A stretch of DNA of 64,000 bases from Theropithecus gelada (GCF_003255815.1 NC_037689.1:21000230-21064229), one strand, 5' to 3'. Positions 34,631 through 45,817 are shown, numbered from the stretch's first letter. A program made the numbers and translations. The notes: generated by a model not told the origin, from the sequence alone.

Positions 34631-34811
34631 ATGGTGGTTCTCAAACTTTTAGCCTCCATCAGAATCTCCTGGAGGGCCTGTTACAATACGTATTGCTGGA
34701 GTCTCCACTGTAGGCTGTAAACTGTGTTTCTCATTCAGTAGGTCTCTGGTTATACCCGATAATATGCATCTCTAATGAGCTCCCAAAAGATCACATGGTG
34801 AGGACCACTGG
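34631..34811. mobile_element. MER5A-like hAT element
   Basis: 'gtggttctcaaacttttagc', 'ctcattcagtaggtctctgg' and 'ggtgaggaccactg' mark the two ends and middle of a MER5-type element. Confidence 0.7.
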
Positions 34812-36653
34812 CCTAGTTTTTTACCAAAAGCTTTACAGTTTTGAAATAGAACTTTTGCCCAGCAGCCTTCAAGAAAAGGGCCAATCTCTATTTTGCAGCT
34901 GGATGATAGTCCAGGTAAAAGTCATGCAGAAATGATCACTCAGGTGCATTACCTAATGGATTCTGTGTCAGGCCGGCATGCCTGTGTTATCAGACATATC
35001 AGTGAGAAACAAAGAGCTTGGCAGAACTTTTTCCCTTTGAATTGGAAAGGTTTTTTTAGACACCTTGGAGTCTACTGCAGAGGAAAAAAGATGATTTAGG
35101 CAAAGAATGGGAAGCGAAAGAGGAGAAGGAAAAGCATAATGCCTGCATAATCTAAAAATTCTTTTGTCTGGCTATAAGACTATTTTCAAATAGCACTGAG
35201 GCCATGATAAAACCCTTGAAGGGAGTCAACAGAAAGAAGAGACTGGGTCCCTGGGGTTTCAGGGTCACCACCTACCTTCTTCCTTGCCCTCATTTCTTTT
35301 TTATCTGGAGGTATGATCTGATTCATGCTTTCCAGAGGAATTTTCCAGCAATCTCAAGGAAGACGGGGACCAAGAAAGCCATAATTTCTATACCCACATT
35401 ATTCTTTGAGTCTACAGTGTTCCCTGGAAGATTTTCCAGGAAGAACTCCTTCTAATCTGACGACAGACACGTATGTAACTCAGACATACTGTCGGCATCA
35501 CACCTCATCCCCGATTTTGTGTGGTGTTTGATCATTCATCCCCAAGATTTCTGTGGTCTTTCGGCCCTAGTGGGATGCATTCCTGTGGCTGCTGCTAGCC
35601 TGCTGATCCAACCACTCAGCTCTTCCCATGACAGTTTTCCCCCTTTACATTCTGTGTCAATCAAGGCACAAGACTTACACAGGAATGTGTGTGGTAGCAG
35701 ATGGTGGCACCGTGGTGGTGGTGTGTGGGGGGGGGGTTTCCCATCCTAGTCTCACAAGCACTATAAAAAAAATGAATGCTCCAATTTCTTATTGGTCACC
35801 CTTTCCCACAGGCTTCAGCCACCATATTCCCTATTCCTCTGTTTCCTGAGAGCTCCCTGTGCCAGAACTCTTCCATGCTCCCAAAAGTAAACTCAATACC
35901 CTTCCTCTTAAAGATGCAGAGCATTTTATCTCTTCATTCACACCCTACTTTGCAGCCTACATTCGCGTGTTCGGAACTCATTAATGCACTTTGCAGTCAT
36001 CTACTTCTTAGCTCCCCTCTTAGCACTGCAGGAAACCTGGCAGAGGCACTGTCATGTCCTCTTTTTTTGCATTTCTAGTCACTGGGAGTGAATTTGCGAT
36101 TTAGCTTCCCACTGGGATAAAATACAAATTATTTCCTTCTTCCTTGAAACTCCCTCTTAAAAGGCAGAAAAATGTAGTTTGTGTTTTATGTAATGATTTT
36201 TTAACCTTGATCTGTTTGTATGAGGAAAACATATTTCACTTTACATCCAGATGACAGTGTATATTCTGCCTCATACACAATCTCAAAATATCTAAACTGG
36301 AAAAAAAAAAAAATCTGGAGAAGAGAGTGAGTGGGCTCATTTGTTCATTGGGCTCAGCTTATCTGTTTGTTTGCTTTCTCTAGCTATTCTCATCAAATAT
36401 GTTTGTGTTGACATGAAAATCATATTTTTTAGTTTAAATTCTAGTGTGGTAGAGCAGAAAGAACACCAGACACTTGAAACCACTTCATATTCTTTTTTGG
36501 AGTTATTTGGGGTACAAATTATGATTAACCAAGTCAGAATACATGGGGTATAGACCAAGCTCAATCCCTTATAACTCTGTAGTCCTGAGCTGGCCACTGA
36601 ATAGGCCAGAACTATCATGCTGGGAAATGATGTCAATCAGCTTTACCTAGCCC

Positions 36654-36880
36654 AGAGTTTCTCAGCCTTGGCACTATTGCTATATGGGGATAGATAATTC
36701 TTTGTTTGGCGGGGAGAGTTGGCTGTGCATTGCAGGATGTTTAGCAACATTCCTGGCCACTACCCACTAAATGCCAGTCACATCTTCACTCTCCACTGTG
36801 ACAACCAAAAATATCTCCAGACATGGCCAAATTTCCCCTGGGAGCGGGGAGCAAAATCACCCCTGTTCATAATCACTGAC
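36654..36880. mobile_element. Old DNA-element fragment
   Basis: 'gagtttctcagccttggcac', 'aggatgtttagcaacattcc', 'actaaatgccagtcacatct' and 'aatatctccagacatggcca' belong to a common old element. It is related to 16085-16240. Confidence 0.55.
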
Positions 36881-37067
36881 TTAGTCCTAGTGTGTATGTG
36901 GTCATGCAACACTAGTCAGCAAATGTGGGTTTGGGGTTGATTCCAAACTTGGGTTGATTCCAATTTAATGAAAAAAAATCTGTTAGCCTTGTATGCACCT
37001 TGTACCAAATGTTGGTATATGGCATCATTGTAGGCTGGAAGTCTTCCTGACTATAATCTAAAACTAA

Positions 37068-37222
37068 AGCAGTGCTTTTCAAACTCTCATGTCCATACCA
37101 GTCATCTGGGGATCTTGATAATAATGCAGATACTAATTCAGTAGGTTTGGGGTGGGGCATGGGAGTCTCCATTTCTAGCAAGTTCTCATGTGATGCTGCT
37201 GGTCCAAGGGTCACAGTTTGAG
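37068..37222. mobile_element. MER5A-like hAT element
   Basis: It runs 'aagcagtgcttttcaaactc', 'attcagtaggtttggggtgg', 'gtgatgctgctggtccaagg', 'gtcacagtttgagtag'. It ends about 140 bases before exon 10. Confidence 0.7.
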
Positions 37223-37365
37223 TAGACAGGGTCTAAAGGATGATTCAGTCCTTCATGGTATCAAAGCTTTCTCTGCACACGGTCACAGGAGGGCTCTGGT
37301 TGACCCACCAGGACCCTTGGGAGTCATGATTTGACTTAGTCTCCTCTTTTCTTTGTCTGCCGCAG

Positions 37366-37549
37366 GCTGTTGCTGCGAATCCCACTCTACTCCTTCAGTA
37401 TGGTGCTAGTGGATAAGCATGGCATGGACAAAGAGCGCTATGTCTCCCTGGTGATGCCTGTGGCTCTGTTCAACCTGATTGACACTTTTCCCTTGAGAAA
37501 AGAAGAGATGGTCCTACAAGCCGAAATGGGCCAGACCTGTAACACCTGA
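37366..37549 (+). CDS. SRPX: SRPX exon 10, C-terminal coding part with stop
   Basis: This exon encodes residues 404-464 and the TGA stop at 37547-37549. It completes the DUF4174 domain: LLLRIPLYSFSMVLVDKHGM, then DKERYVSLVMPVALFNLID and the tail TFPLRKEEMVLQAEMGQTCN plus a final T. The strand SFSMVLVDKHG and the following MDKERYVSLVMP match the family's end. C462 is the second cysteine of the C-terminal region. The acceptor is CCGCAG. Sixty-one codons from 37367 end exactly at TGA, giving the expected 464-residue total with human-length exon 1. From memory the residue before QTCNT in human is Ser, here Gly; that is a recollection, not an alignment. Confidence 0.98.
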
Positions 37550-37935
37550 CATGATGGTTCCTCTCTTGGCGGTTCCTCTCTTGGCTGTTCCTCTTCATTG
37601 TCTACATAGTGACATGCACATGGGAAAGCCTTAAAAATATCCTTGATGTACAGATTTTTATTTGTAATTTTTAAAGTCTATTTTATTATGAGCTTTCTTT
37701 GCACTTAAAAATTAGCATGCTGCTTTTTGTACTTGGAAGTGTTTCAAAAAACTTAAATGACTGTATTTACTCTTTCTAACTTTCTTTACTCCATCATGGC
37801 TGGTTGATTTTGTAGAGAAATTAGAACCCATAACCATACACGGGCTATCAACATGTTATTCAATGTGATACCTAACTCTTTTCTATTTTGTTTTTTAAAT
37901 AAGACTTTTATTAATAAAATGTTTTGGAGCAAATT
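37550..37935 (+). other. SRPX: SRPX 3' UTR
   Basis: The untranslated tail runs from the TGA to about 20 bases after the AATAAA at 37913, so it is short (about 390 bases). It opens with a small tandem repeat: GGTTCCTCTCTTGGC at 37556-37570 and again at 37571-37585, with a partial third copy. The rest is AT-rich. The exact cleavage site is inferred. Confidence 0.8.
37913..37918 (+). promoter_or_regulatory. SRPX: SRPX poly(A) signal AATAAA
   Basis: A canonical hexamer 364 bases after the stop codon, in AT-rich sequence, followed by GTTTTGG about a dozen bases later. It is the best candidate for the SRPX 3' end. Confidence 0.8.
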
Positions 37936-38807
37936 TAGTAGAACTCACTTTGTTTATCAAGCACCAGCCATACTTGTTCAGTGTGGTCAGTGGTTTCAGG
38001 GTTGTGATCCTTAGTGGTGTTTTAAGAATGGAAAAAAATTTAATTAGTCTTTTAAGGAGCTCTGCTGAGCTGGGAGAGAGCTGAGCTGTTGGGTGTTCAA
38101 GTAGCCAATTAAAGCCACAAGCTGAAAATGAAAGAGCTAAGCCTTCAGTCACAGTGATGGAACAAGCAAGAGTCTAAAACCAGAGGAAGCATCAACTTCA
38201 CTGTTCCATTTTCCCCTGTGGGACAGCACACTGGTCAAGATTCAAGTGGAGCAGCACAGATGTGGGGTCATCTTTCTATTGAGGGAGACTCGAACAAAAG
38301 ACTCTGGCAGTTTTACAGACCCTGGTGGGGTAGGAGTGGAAAAGTCCTGGGTACTGAGGCAGAGTGAAGGAAAGTATCTTCAAATTTTTCCCCTTTTCCT
38401 TACCCCATAAGATCTCAGCAGAGGAACCTGAAGACCTCTTACCCAAGGCCTCAGATAAAGGGCCTAGAAATGAAAGCACAGGGCTAGGAATGTAAATATG
38501 TGAAAGAGTGTGATTGGCCAGGGGGTCTGAGTCTTTGACTGCAACACCCCACAGAGACTGCCATATGACTGGCTATGCACCAAGTCTGGTGTGTGGAGGG
38601 CAGCTTTTCCGGTGAAGCCTACCAGGTAAAGTGTTTATCATCACCTATGGTCAGGCCTGAAAAATCACATATTGGTTTTTAACCAGTAGCCAGACTCCTC
38701 AATTCTCCCATGCAAACCTTGAAGTTTTTCCTCCATTTTCAGAATATCAGTTTGGTTCAAAATCTATTCCTAAACAAAATAACTAAGTGAATGATATTTC
38801 CCACTGA

Positions 38808-38866
38808 TTTCCCACTGAAAATCTTGCAGAAGTTTTCTGTGTACCTTTTGGACCTTATAGAAACAA
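38808..38866 (+). repeat. 59-bp direct repeat, copy 1
   Basis: From 'tttcccactgaaaatcttgc' onward it matches 39619-39677 without indels, about 6 mismatches in 59 bases. The family is not recognised. Confidence 0.8.
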
Positions 38867-39119
38867 TAGATAAATTCTAACATGCAGAGATTTAACACAG
38901 AAAGCAGATTTAACAATTTTTTAAAAAAATATTAGGCAGGGCGATTGCTGAACTGCCAATAGGTTTACACTCTATTTACAAGCTTGATTTTGTTCACAAA
39001 GCGTACTAGAAGCCACTTTTTGACTTGTGTCTTCTTCAGATATATCAGAAATGTCAATGGCATGGCTCATAGAGGAATGTCAAATAGTGACCAATTGGAA
39101 ACCATGAAAAGTTCGAGAG

Positions 39120-39281
39120 GGCTGGGAAGAGGGTGAGGGATAAAAGACTACCAACTGGGTTCAGTATACACTGCTCAGGTGATGGTTGCACCAAAATCTC
39201 ACAAATCACCACTAAAGAACTTCCTCATGTAACCAAATAACCACATGTTCTCTAAAAACTTATGGAAATAAAAGGGAAAAA
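39120..39281 (+). mobile_element. 5'-truncated L1, 3' end only
   Basis: L1 3' UTR words: 'aagactaccaactgggttca', 'caaaatctcacaaatcacca', 'cttcctcatgtaaccaaata' and an A-rich tail. A 14-bp target-site duplication (GAAAAGTTCGAGAG versus GAAAAGTTCAAGAG, one mismatch) flanks it at 39106 and 39282. Confidence 0.8.
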
Positions 39282-39618
39282 GAAAAGTTCAAGAGATCAT
39301 TTGTCACAATTAAGCAAGCATATATCTGCCTCTACCTGTGTTAAAGCTCTCTTGTCTTTGACAAGTCAGCCTGTGCCCTTTGCCCCATATCCTGAAAGGT
39401 TCAAGCCTTGAAGATGCGCTGACATTTAAGGAACTACTTGGATTTCTTCAAACCAATTTACCTGATGACTTGGAATATTGCAAGCACTTTTCCCAACAAG
39501 ATCAACAGACTATTTGAAGATCAATGAATGCACTATGGTATTTTAAAAATAAATACCCTGCATTAAAATTTGGGGACATTTCTAAAGATTAATTAATAGC
39601 CTTTCTCCAGAGAACTGG

Positions 39619-39677
39619 TTTCCCACTGGAAATCTTGCAGAACTTTTCTATGCACCTTTTGGACCTCATAAAAACAA
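39619..39677 (+). repeat. 59-bp direct repeat, copy 2
   Basis: Same-orientation partner of 38808-38866, 811 bases downstream. Confidence 0.8.
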
Positions 39678-39741
39678 ACAAACAAAAACACAATTCCTAG
39701 TTCTGCTTGCTCACAGTTTGGTACTGCAGAACTTCTACCAT

Positions 39742-39787
39742 GCGTGTGTGTGTGTGTGTGTGTGTCTGTGTGTGTGTGTGTGTGTGT
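39742..39787. repeat. (TG)n microsatellite
   Basis: TG units with a single TC interruption; likely polymorphic. Confidence 0.95.
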
Positions 39788-40133
39788 AGGGAAGAGGGAG
39801 GCAGTTAAACGGGCTGAACTCAAATGGAAAACTGTCTCCAGTAGATGACAGCTGAAATCTCAGTTCAGTTCTTTTAAACTTAGTTGGACTGCTTGGAATC
39901 TGCCTCCACTCCTAGTCTGCACATGTATGGTTTGGTGATCAATCAGAAATTTAGGCAGCCTACATACAGAATTTAGGACTCCCCTTGTCAGACTCTCTCC
40001 TTTCTGAGATTTTCCTCCTCACTCTTCAGTTGCTATGGTTGCCCTTACTGTCTCCTCAGGTTTGTTAAGCCAGTAAGACTACAGACTTTCTGTCTTCATT
40101 TAAGCCTCCCCTACCTTCAACCGCAGCATGGTG

Positions 40134-40407
40134 CATACTACAACCTGCCCTTAGGCAAAATTTTTTATAAAAACCCTGATGATTAATCAAGTTTATTTGC
40201 CTTCCAAGTGATGACTGCACTCCGGTATCTGTCTGCTTTTTGGCCTCTCTCCAATGTCTTCAGGTAGTGTGTGCATATATAAATATATACCTATATATTT
40301 ATATATAATATGTACACACATACATATATTTATATGTATTTTATATATATAAAAAATACATATAATGTATTTTAAAAAATTTTTGCCTAAGGGCAGATTG
40401 TAGTGTG
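40134..40407. repeat. Small inverted repeat with AT-rich loop
   Basis: The left arm 40134-40167 and right arm 40373-40407 are reverse complements around the shared core CTGCCCTTAGGCAAAA, with two mismatches and one single-base indel over about 35 bases. The loop is about 205 bases. AT-dinucleotide sequence fills its right part (40270-40365). Confidence 0.9.
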
Positions 40408-40599
40408 TATATAGTGTGTATATATATCTAGAAGGTGGAAGAGTCTATCTAATCCATTCACAGAGAACTTTTTTTTTTTTTGCAGATTTACCTCTACAAA
40501 CTCTCAACTCTTGAGCTTAGATCATTGGCGTGGGCAATGAAGGAGAGGAAAGGCAGTGCACATTGAAGCAAGGATTAATGCTCAGGATGTTGATACCTA

Positions 40600-41130
40600 T
40601 ACTCTTCCTGCAGTAAAAATTACCCCAAAAATCAGTGTCTTAAGACAACAAACATATTATCTCTCACAATTTCTGTGGGTCAGGGATTTGGGAGCAACTT
40701 AGCTGGCCTATTCTGGCTTGGAGTCTCTCTTGAGATTGCTGTCATATCTTGGCTAGGGCTGCAGTCAAAGGATTGAATGGGGCTGGAAGATCTGCTTCTA
40801 TGGTGGCTCACTCACATGACTGGTAAGTTGGTTCTGGTTGTTGGAAGAGGTCTCTGTTTGTCTCCACATGGATTTCTCCGCAGAGTGTTGCATGAATGTT
40901 CTCATAACATGGTAGTTGGCATCCTCTGGTAAAAGTGATCCGAGAAAAAGCAAAGTGGAAGGGACAATATCTTTTATGACATAGTCTCAAAAGACACACA
41001 CTGTTACTTCCGCAGTATCCTGTTGATCCAACAGATCAGCCCTATTCAATGGGGAAGAGGACAACACAACAGGATGGATACTAAGAGGTAAAGATCACTG
41101 GGGCCTATTTTGGAGGCTAGCTTCTGCTGG
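40600..41130. repeat. Ancient interspersed repeat, class unresolved
   Basis: 'gtctcttgagattgctgtca', 'gggctgcagtcaaaggattg' and 'atggtggctcactcacatga' belong to the same group as 220-735. Confidence 0.55.
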
Positions 41131-41168
41131 TTCCCATAGCTGCTGACAACTTAACTGGGGACATGGCT

Positions 41169-41860
41169 ATTTATTTATTTATTGGTATAAATTTAGAGGG
41201 TATAAGTGCAATTTTGTGACATGGATATGTTGCATAGTGGTGAAGTCTAGGCTTTTGGTATCATTATCACCCAAATACTGTACACATTATACACATTAAG
41301 TAATTTCTCATTTCTCATCCCCACACACCCTTACCCTTCTGACACTCTACTATTATTCCACACTCTATGTCCATGTGTACACATATTTAGCTCCCACTTA
41401 TGAGAACATATAGTATTTGACTTTCTGTTTCTGAGTTACTTTACTTAATGGCCTCCAGTTCCATCCATGTTGCTGCAAAGGACATGATTTCATTATTTTT
41501 GTTATGGCTGAGTAGTATTCCATTTGTGTGTGTGTGTGTGTGTGTATCACATTTTCTCTATCCAATCATCTGTTGATGCACACTTAGATTGATTCCATAT
41601 CTTTGCTCTTGTGAATAGTACAGCTGTAAACATACAAGTGCAAGTGTCTTTTTGTATAATGATTTCTTTTCCTTTGGATATATACGCAGGGGTGGGATTG
41701 CTGGATCAAATGGTAGTTCTATTTTTAGTTCTTTGAGAAATCTCCATATTGTTTTCCATACAGGTTGGACTAATTTACAATTCCACCAACAATGTATAAG
41801 GATTCCTTTCTCTCCACATCCTCACTAACATCTTTTATCTTTTTGACATTTTGATAATGA
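41169..41860 (-). mobile_element. 5'-truncated L1, antisense, 3' end
   Basis: Antisense L1 3' sequence: 'gcaaaggacatgatttcatt', 'ttatggctgagtagtattcc', 'tggtagttctatttttagtt' and 'ttccaccaacaatgtataag'. A perfect 11-bp target-site duplication, GGGACATGGCT (41158-41168 and 41861-41871), bounds a 692-bp insertion. A TG run at about 41525-41544 lies inside it. Confidence 0.88.
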
Positions 41861-42037
41861 GGGACATGGCTTCTTTATGGTAGAAAACATGGAGTAGTTC
41901 TAGAACAAACAAATATAATTGTGGCTTCCCAAATTGGTAGGAAAATTCCCAATTTTGCAGCTCCTTAGCGGCTCCCTTGGGAGTCCCAGGTGGTTTAGGG
42001 ACTTTTTTATGGAAGGTCAGCATAAAGTCTATTTCTT

Positions 42038-42332
42038 TTTTTTTTTTTTTGAGACGCCATCTCGCTCTGTCGCCCAGGCTGGAGTGCAGTGGCCGGATCT
42101 CAGCTCACTGCAAGCTCCACCTCCCGGGTTCACGCCATTCTCCTGCCTCAGCCTCCCAAGCAGCTGGGACTACAGGCGCCCGCCACCTCGCCCGGCTAGT
42201 TTTTTGTATTTTTTAGTAGAGACGGGATTTCACTGTGTTAGCCAGGATGGTCTCGATCTCCTGACCTCGTGATCCGCCCGTCTCGGCCTCCCAAAGTGCT
42301 GGGATTACAGGCTTGAGCCACTGCGCCCGGCC
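42038..42332 (-). mobile_element. AluY, Old World monkey type, antisense
   Basis: A full antisense AluY with 'agtggccggatctcagctc' and 'ggcttgagccactgcgcc', the cercopithecid-type bases. The target duplication AAGTCTATTTCTTT versus AAGTCTGTTTCTTT flanks it. Confidence 0.92.
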
Positions 42333-42758
42333 AAGTCTGTTTCTTTAGCCTTCCACTCCAGATAAGAACAAAATCCTTTCTTTTTGAACTAGCTTGCAAT
42401 GACTCTATTCTCTGTAATTAAGTCCTGAATGATACAGACAATAAAAAGTGTAGTCTTGAAACACTGGATTTCTTGGACTTCTCTTCCTTGCAATTCCACA
42501 GTTAATAGTGATATCAAGCACCTCTTGAAGATATATCTTATAAGCCATGATAAAATCATTCAGTACAATTGACCATTTTTCTTCAGCAATGTTTAGTTAC
42601 ACAGATTGAGGAAGAGAGAAGGCATACTGAAAGACTAATCTAGGGGTAGATGGTTGTGACAAAGGTATGGTGGCAGGACAAGGGGAGGGAGTTGATTGTA
42701 GTATTGACAAAATGGATTGTGCGATTACACACAAGGACAAGAATTAGTCTAAAAAGAA

Positions 42759-42896
42759 ACTCGGGAGGCTGAGGCAGGAGAACGGCGTGAACCCGGGAGG
42801 TGGAGCTTTCAGTGAGCCGAGATCGAGCCACTGCACTCCAGCCTGAGTGACAGAGCGAGACTCCGTCTCAACAAAAACAAAACAAAACAAAAAAAC
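42759..42896 (+). mobile_element. 5'-truncated Alu
   Basis: Only the right arm is present, from ACTCGGGAGGCTGAGGCAGG to 'gagactccgtctcaacaaaa' and a CAAAA-repeat tail. No clear target duplication is visible. Confidence 0.88.
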
Positions 42897-43400
42897 AGTA
42901 GTGGCGCTTACATATTCAAAGAATATAGGGAAAGGCGAATGATCCTAACGTGGTTTAAGAGTGCATATAATCAGTATAAAGATACGAGAGATTTGGAAGA
43001 GAGAAAGAAAATATTGAAATTGTGATGTTTGGAAATTGAATAAATTATCCATATGGGTGATGCGGATACTGGCAAGAGTTAAGGCAAAGGAGATAAGTGA
43101 GAGTCAAATTCCAAGGATATATAGAGTGGAGGAGATAACTGTGTATAGATAGGTGACTGTAAGGAGAGCATGACGGAAAGTGATATGGTAGATGGCAGGA
43201 TTCTCAGAGAAGGTCTTTTGCTCAGATTAGGAAAGAATGATCAATTTAGGAGCTGTGAGGAATTGAGCAGATGTTGACATTATCTCTCAACCAAGAGATA
43301 TTAAAGTATGAAAGAGCAACCTGCTGTAAGAAAAGAGACAAAGAGGAAAACAAGCATTTACTCAAGAATATTTTGAAAAGATACTAAAGCTATAGGAAGG

Positions 43401-43842
43401 TGCTATGGTTTGGATATATGACTCCTCTAAATCTCAGGTTGAAATTTGATTCCCAGTGTTGAAAGTGGGGTCTAATGCGAGATGTTTGGGTCATGGGGAC
43501 ACATCCCTCCTGAATGGCTTGGTGCCGTCCTGGCAGTAAGGAGTGAGTTGTTCCTCTGTTAGTTCCTGTGAAAATTCCCCTGAGAACTTGTCATCAAAAG
43601 GAGCCTCCAACTGCACGCCCTTTTCCCTTGCTTCCTGTCTTGCCATGTATTCTCTGTACATATCAAGTCTCCTTTGCCTTCCTCTATGAGTGGAAGCAGC
43701 ATGAGGCCCTCACCAGAAGCAGATGCTGGCTGTATGCTTCTTCTTGTACAGCCTGCAGAACGATGAACCAAGTAAACCTCTTTTCTTTATAAATTACCCA
43801 GCCTCACCTATTCCTTTATAGCAACACAAATGGACTAAGACA
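43401..43842 (+). mobile_element. Solo MST-type MaLR LTR
   Basis: A complete LTR-like unit starting TGCTATGGTTTGGATATATG and ending 'caacacaaatggactaagac' plus A. It has the AATAAA-free polyadenylation-like region 'ttctttataaattacccagc' typical of MST/MLT1 LTRs. Five-base flanks GAAGG and AAAGG (one mismatch) fit an LTR target duplication. No internal retroviral sequence adjoins it, so it is a solo LTR. Its short ORFs are not genes. Confidence 0.82.
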
Positions 43843-43862
43843 AAAGGTCACTTTACTATGAA

Positions 43863-43894
<32 letters not shown>
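43863..43894. repeat. (TG)n microsatellite
   Basis: An uninterrupted TG run of about 16 units. Confidence 0.95.
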
Positions 43895-43896
<2 letters not shown>

Positions 43897-44387
43897 CAAT
43901 AGTCCAGAGGCATCAAAGTCTGGAAGAGAGTTGAGCTGGGAGACACTCAGAGCAGTATGAGAATGAGACAACAACAAGACCAATGAGGGAGACAGCTCAT
44001 GTCTGTAACTGGAGGATTATAGACATCAGAGACATAGATGAACTTGATAGGCCTTGAGGTTCCCATTTTCAGAGGACAATTGTTTTAGTGCCATAACTGA
44101 CATTCCTTGTGATTCCTGGGTAACCTATCTTAGACACCAAGACAGGAAGAGTCAGGTTCAGCCCCGACCATGGCCAGAACTGACCTTACGGTGGAGGCTG
44201 GGCCTGGTTCTTCCTGCCTTGAAGGATCTAGCATAAGTTACACAGGAATCATCCTGAACTCCACAAGGAGACAGGACTCCCTAGAGAGTATTTGGCTCTA
44301 TGTGTGGGGCAGGGAAACTCAAAAAGAGCCTGTTGCTGTTGTCAAAAGGCAAGAATATTTTCAGAAGTAACAGAGGTAACATTTTAA

Positions 44388-44510
44388 AAAATATTCTTTC
44401 ATCTTTTGATGGACTTTTAGTTTGATTTCTTATCTTAGCTATTGTGAATAATGCCACAATAAACATGGGAGTGCAGATATGTCTTCAACACACTGATTTT
44501 ATTAGATTGT
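44388..44510 (-). mobile_element. L1 fragment, antisense
   Basis: 'catcttttgatggactttta', 'ctattgtgaataatgccaca' and 'ataaacatgggagtgcagat' are antisense L1 sequence near the ORF2 end. It ends close to the neighbouring Alu. Confidence 0.8.
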
Positions 44511-44520
44511 AAGACAATTG

Positions 44521-44810
44521 GCAGGTATGGTGGCTCACACCTGTAATCACAGCACTTTGGGAGGTCAAGGTGGGAGGTTTGCTTGAGCCCAGGAAATCAA
44601 GACCAGCCTGGGCCAACATAGCAGGACCCTGTCTCTATAAAAAATGTTTAAAAATTATCTGGGTGTGGAGGCACACACCTGTGGTCCCAGATACTTGGAA
44701 GGCTGAGGTGAGAGGATCACTCGAGCCTGGGAGGCTAAGACTGCAGTGAGCTGCGATCATGCCACTGAATTTCAGCTTGGGTGACAGAATGAGACCCTGT
44801 GAAAAAAAAA
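44521..44810 (+). mobile_element. Alu, old (AluJ-like)
   Basis: A diverged full-length Alu with a 17-bp target-site duplication, AGATTGTAAGACAATTG versus AGATTGTGAGACAATTG (44504-44520 and 44811-44827). Confidence 0.9.
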
Positions 44811-44827
44811 AGATTGTGAGACAATTG

Positions 44828-45817
44828 GATGTGTTATGATGGCCTTTGGCCTAACATCAGAACCACCCCAGCAAGAGGATATTAAACCAGACTTGCTGAG
44901 TGGATTGTGGGGAAATAGATTTTATAGAACACTGCACAGATGGAGGAGGATATAGTGTTCAAGCGTCTGGTATGGCTCTGCTGTCACCCCCACAGATGAG
45001 AACGTGGCCTTGCTAATCTTAGTTCAAAATGGGAAAAGACAGGAATTAAATTTCATTTAATGGCAGACTACCCCATATCACACTAACCTCCCTGCTGATA
45101 ACAATTATAACTCTGGACAAAATATAGAAAGAGAAGTTACTGGAACTCATTAGCACTCAACCAAAAGCAGGCAGAGACTGAAAGAACTATGACCTTGAAA
45201 GAATGCAAGCACATTGGGTAAGATGCACATTTGGTTGGCTTTTCCCCTTGAAGACTTTTCCATTTGCTAGTGTACTGGATGTGGAACTCAAGCAGAAGGC
45301 TGTACTCTTATTGGGCTGAGGATTCAGAGGATGAAGGCAGGATGACCAGAGAGTGTGGAAATGGAGGAGATATGAGAAAGGAGAAAGCCAGTGGGTGGGA
45401 TTTGGGAGGGAGAACCCAAATGTGCATATACATTCCCCTCAAATCTTTTACTGACCCCCGAGCTGTGCATGCACAGAGTGAGGCTACAAGAAGTCTAGGA
45501 GGAAAACAAAATAGCTGAAGGGAAAGACCTGAGCTGAGCAGTGATCTCAGCAGCTAATCTGTGCTGGAGAGATAGTTTGGAGGTCAAATCCTTTCAAGTT
45601 AAAGGAGCTCAGTGAACAGGTTGAGCTTCCACCGAAAATCCAAGACTACTCTTCAAAAGTAAAGAACAAGGCTCAGGATTAAGTTAAATCAAAGTAGACC
45701 TCCTTAACAAAGCCTAAAATCAAGCTTCCACAATATCAAGCTGAGTGAATTAGTAATTTAACTGTCTGCAAAAACAAAAATGTGAACAGCCTAGGTCTAT
45801 AAAAATTGCCTTAAACC
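44828..45817. other. Intergenic stretch without recognised features
   Basis: Unique-looking sequence. The 84-codon + strand ORF at 45264-45518 has no recognisable domain and no splice or promoter context, so I do not call it a gene. Confidence 0.6.

Larger units (their letters stand above)
33154..37365 (+). other. SRPX intron 9
   Basis: This 4212-bp intron runs from GTAGGG to CCGCAG. It carries a TG/poly-G tract (33400-33445), the 174-bp inverted repeat (33809-34458), MER5-like copies (34631 and 37068) and another old DNA element (36654). A G10 run lies at about 35728-35737. I see nothing recognisable in 34820-36650 apart from that. Confidence 0.9.
1..37935 (+). other. SRPX: SRPX transcription unit, exons 2-10 (exon 1 outside window)
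   Basis: SRPX (DRS, ETX1) encodes a secreted/extracellular sushi-repeat protein. It was described as a transcript down-regulated by v-src with tumour-suppressor-like behaviour, and lies at Xp11.4 in human. Nine coding exons were placed by joining frame-compatible ORF blocks at AG/GT sites. Exon lengths are 60, 192, 177, 127, 122, 180, 134, 122 and 184 bases, total 1298. The known 464-aa protein needs 1395 bases with the stop, so 97 bases (signal peptide, residues 1-32 plus one base) belong to the missing exon 1. Domain order is sushi, sushi, HYR, sushi, DUF4174. All splice sites are canonical GT-AG and no frameshift or stop interrupts the frame, so the gene looks functional. The transcript end is set by the AATAAA at 37913. 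SYTL5 converges from the other strand. Confidence 0.97.
37936..41157. other. Intergenic: SRPX end to first L1
   Basis: No gene is visible. It holds two direct copies of a 59-bp sequence (38808 and 39619), a short L1 3' insertion (39120-39281), a TG microsatellite (39742-39787), a small inverted repeat with an AT-rich tract (40134-40440) and an unresolved old repeat (about 40600-41130). 37936-38807 shows nothing recognisable. Confidence 0.75.

Noticed and set aside
41919..42272. ORFs of 79-117 codons with FFFFF and SCLSLPSSWDYR-type text, here and at 2124, 22617, 23449, 24627 and 60938
   Set aside because: These are the standard translations of Alu sequence, not genes.
43401..43842. LTR at 43.4 kb as part of an intact provirus
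   Set aside because: No gag, pol or env adjoins it. MST-type LTRs belong to non-autonomous MaLR elements, and this is a solo copy.
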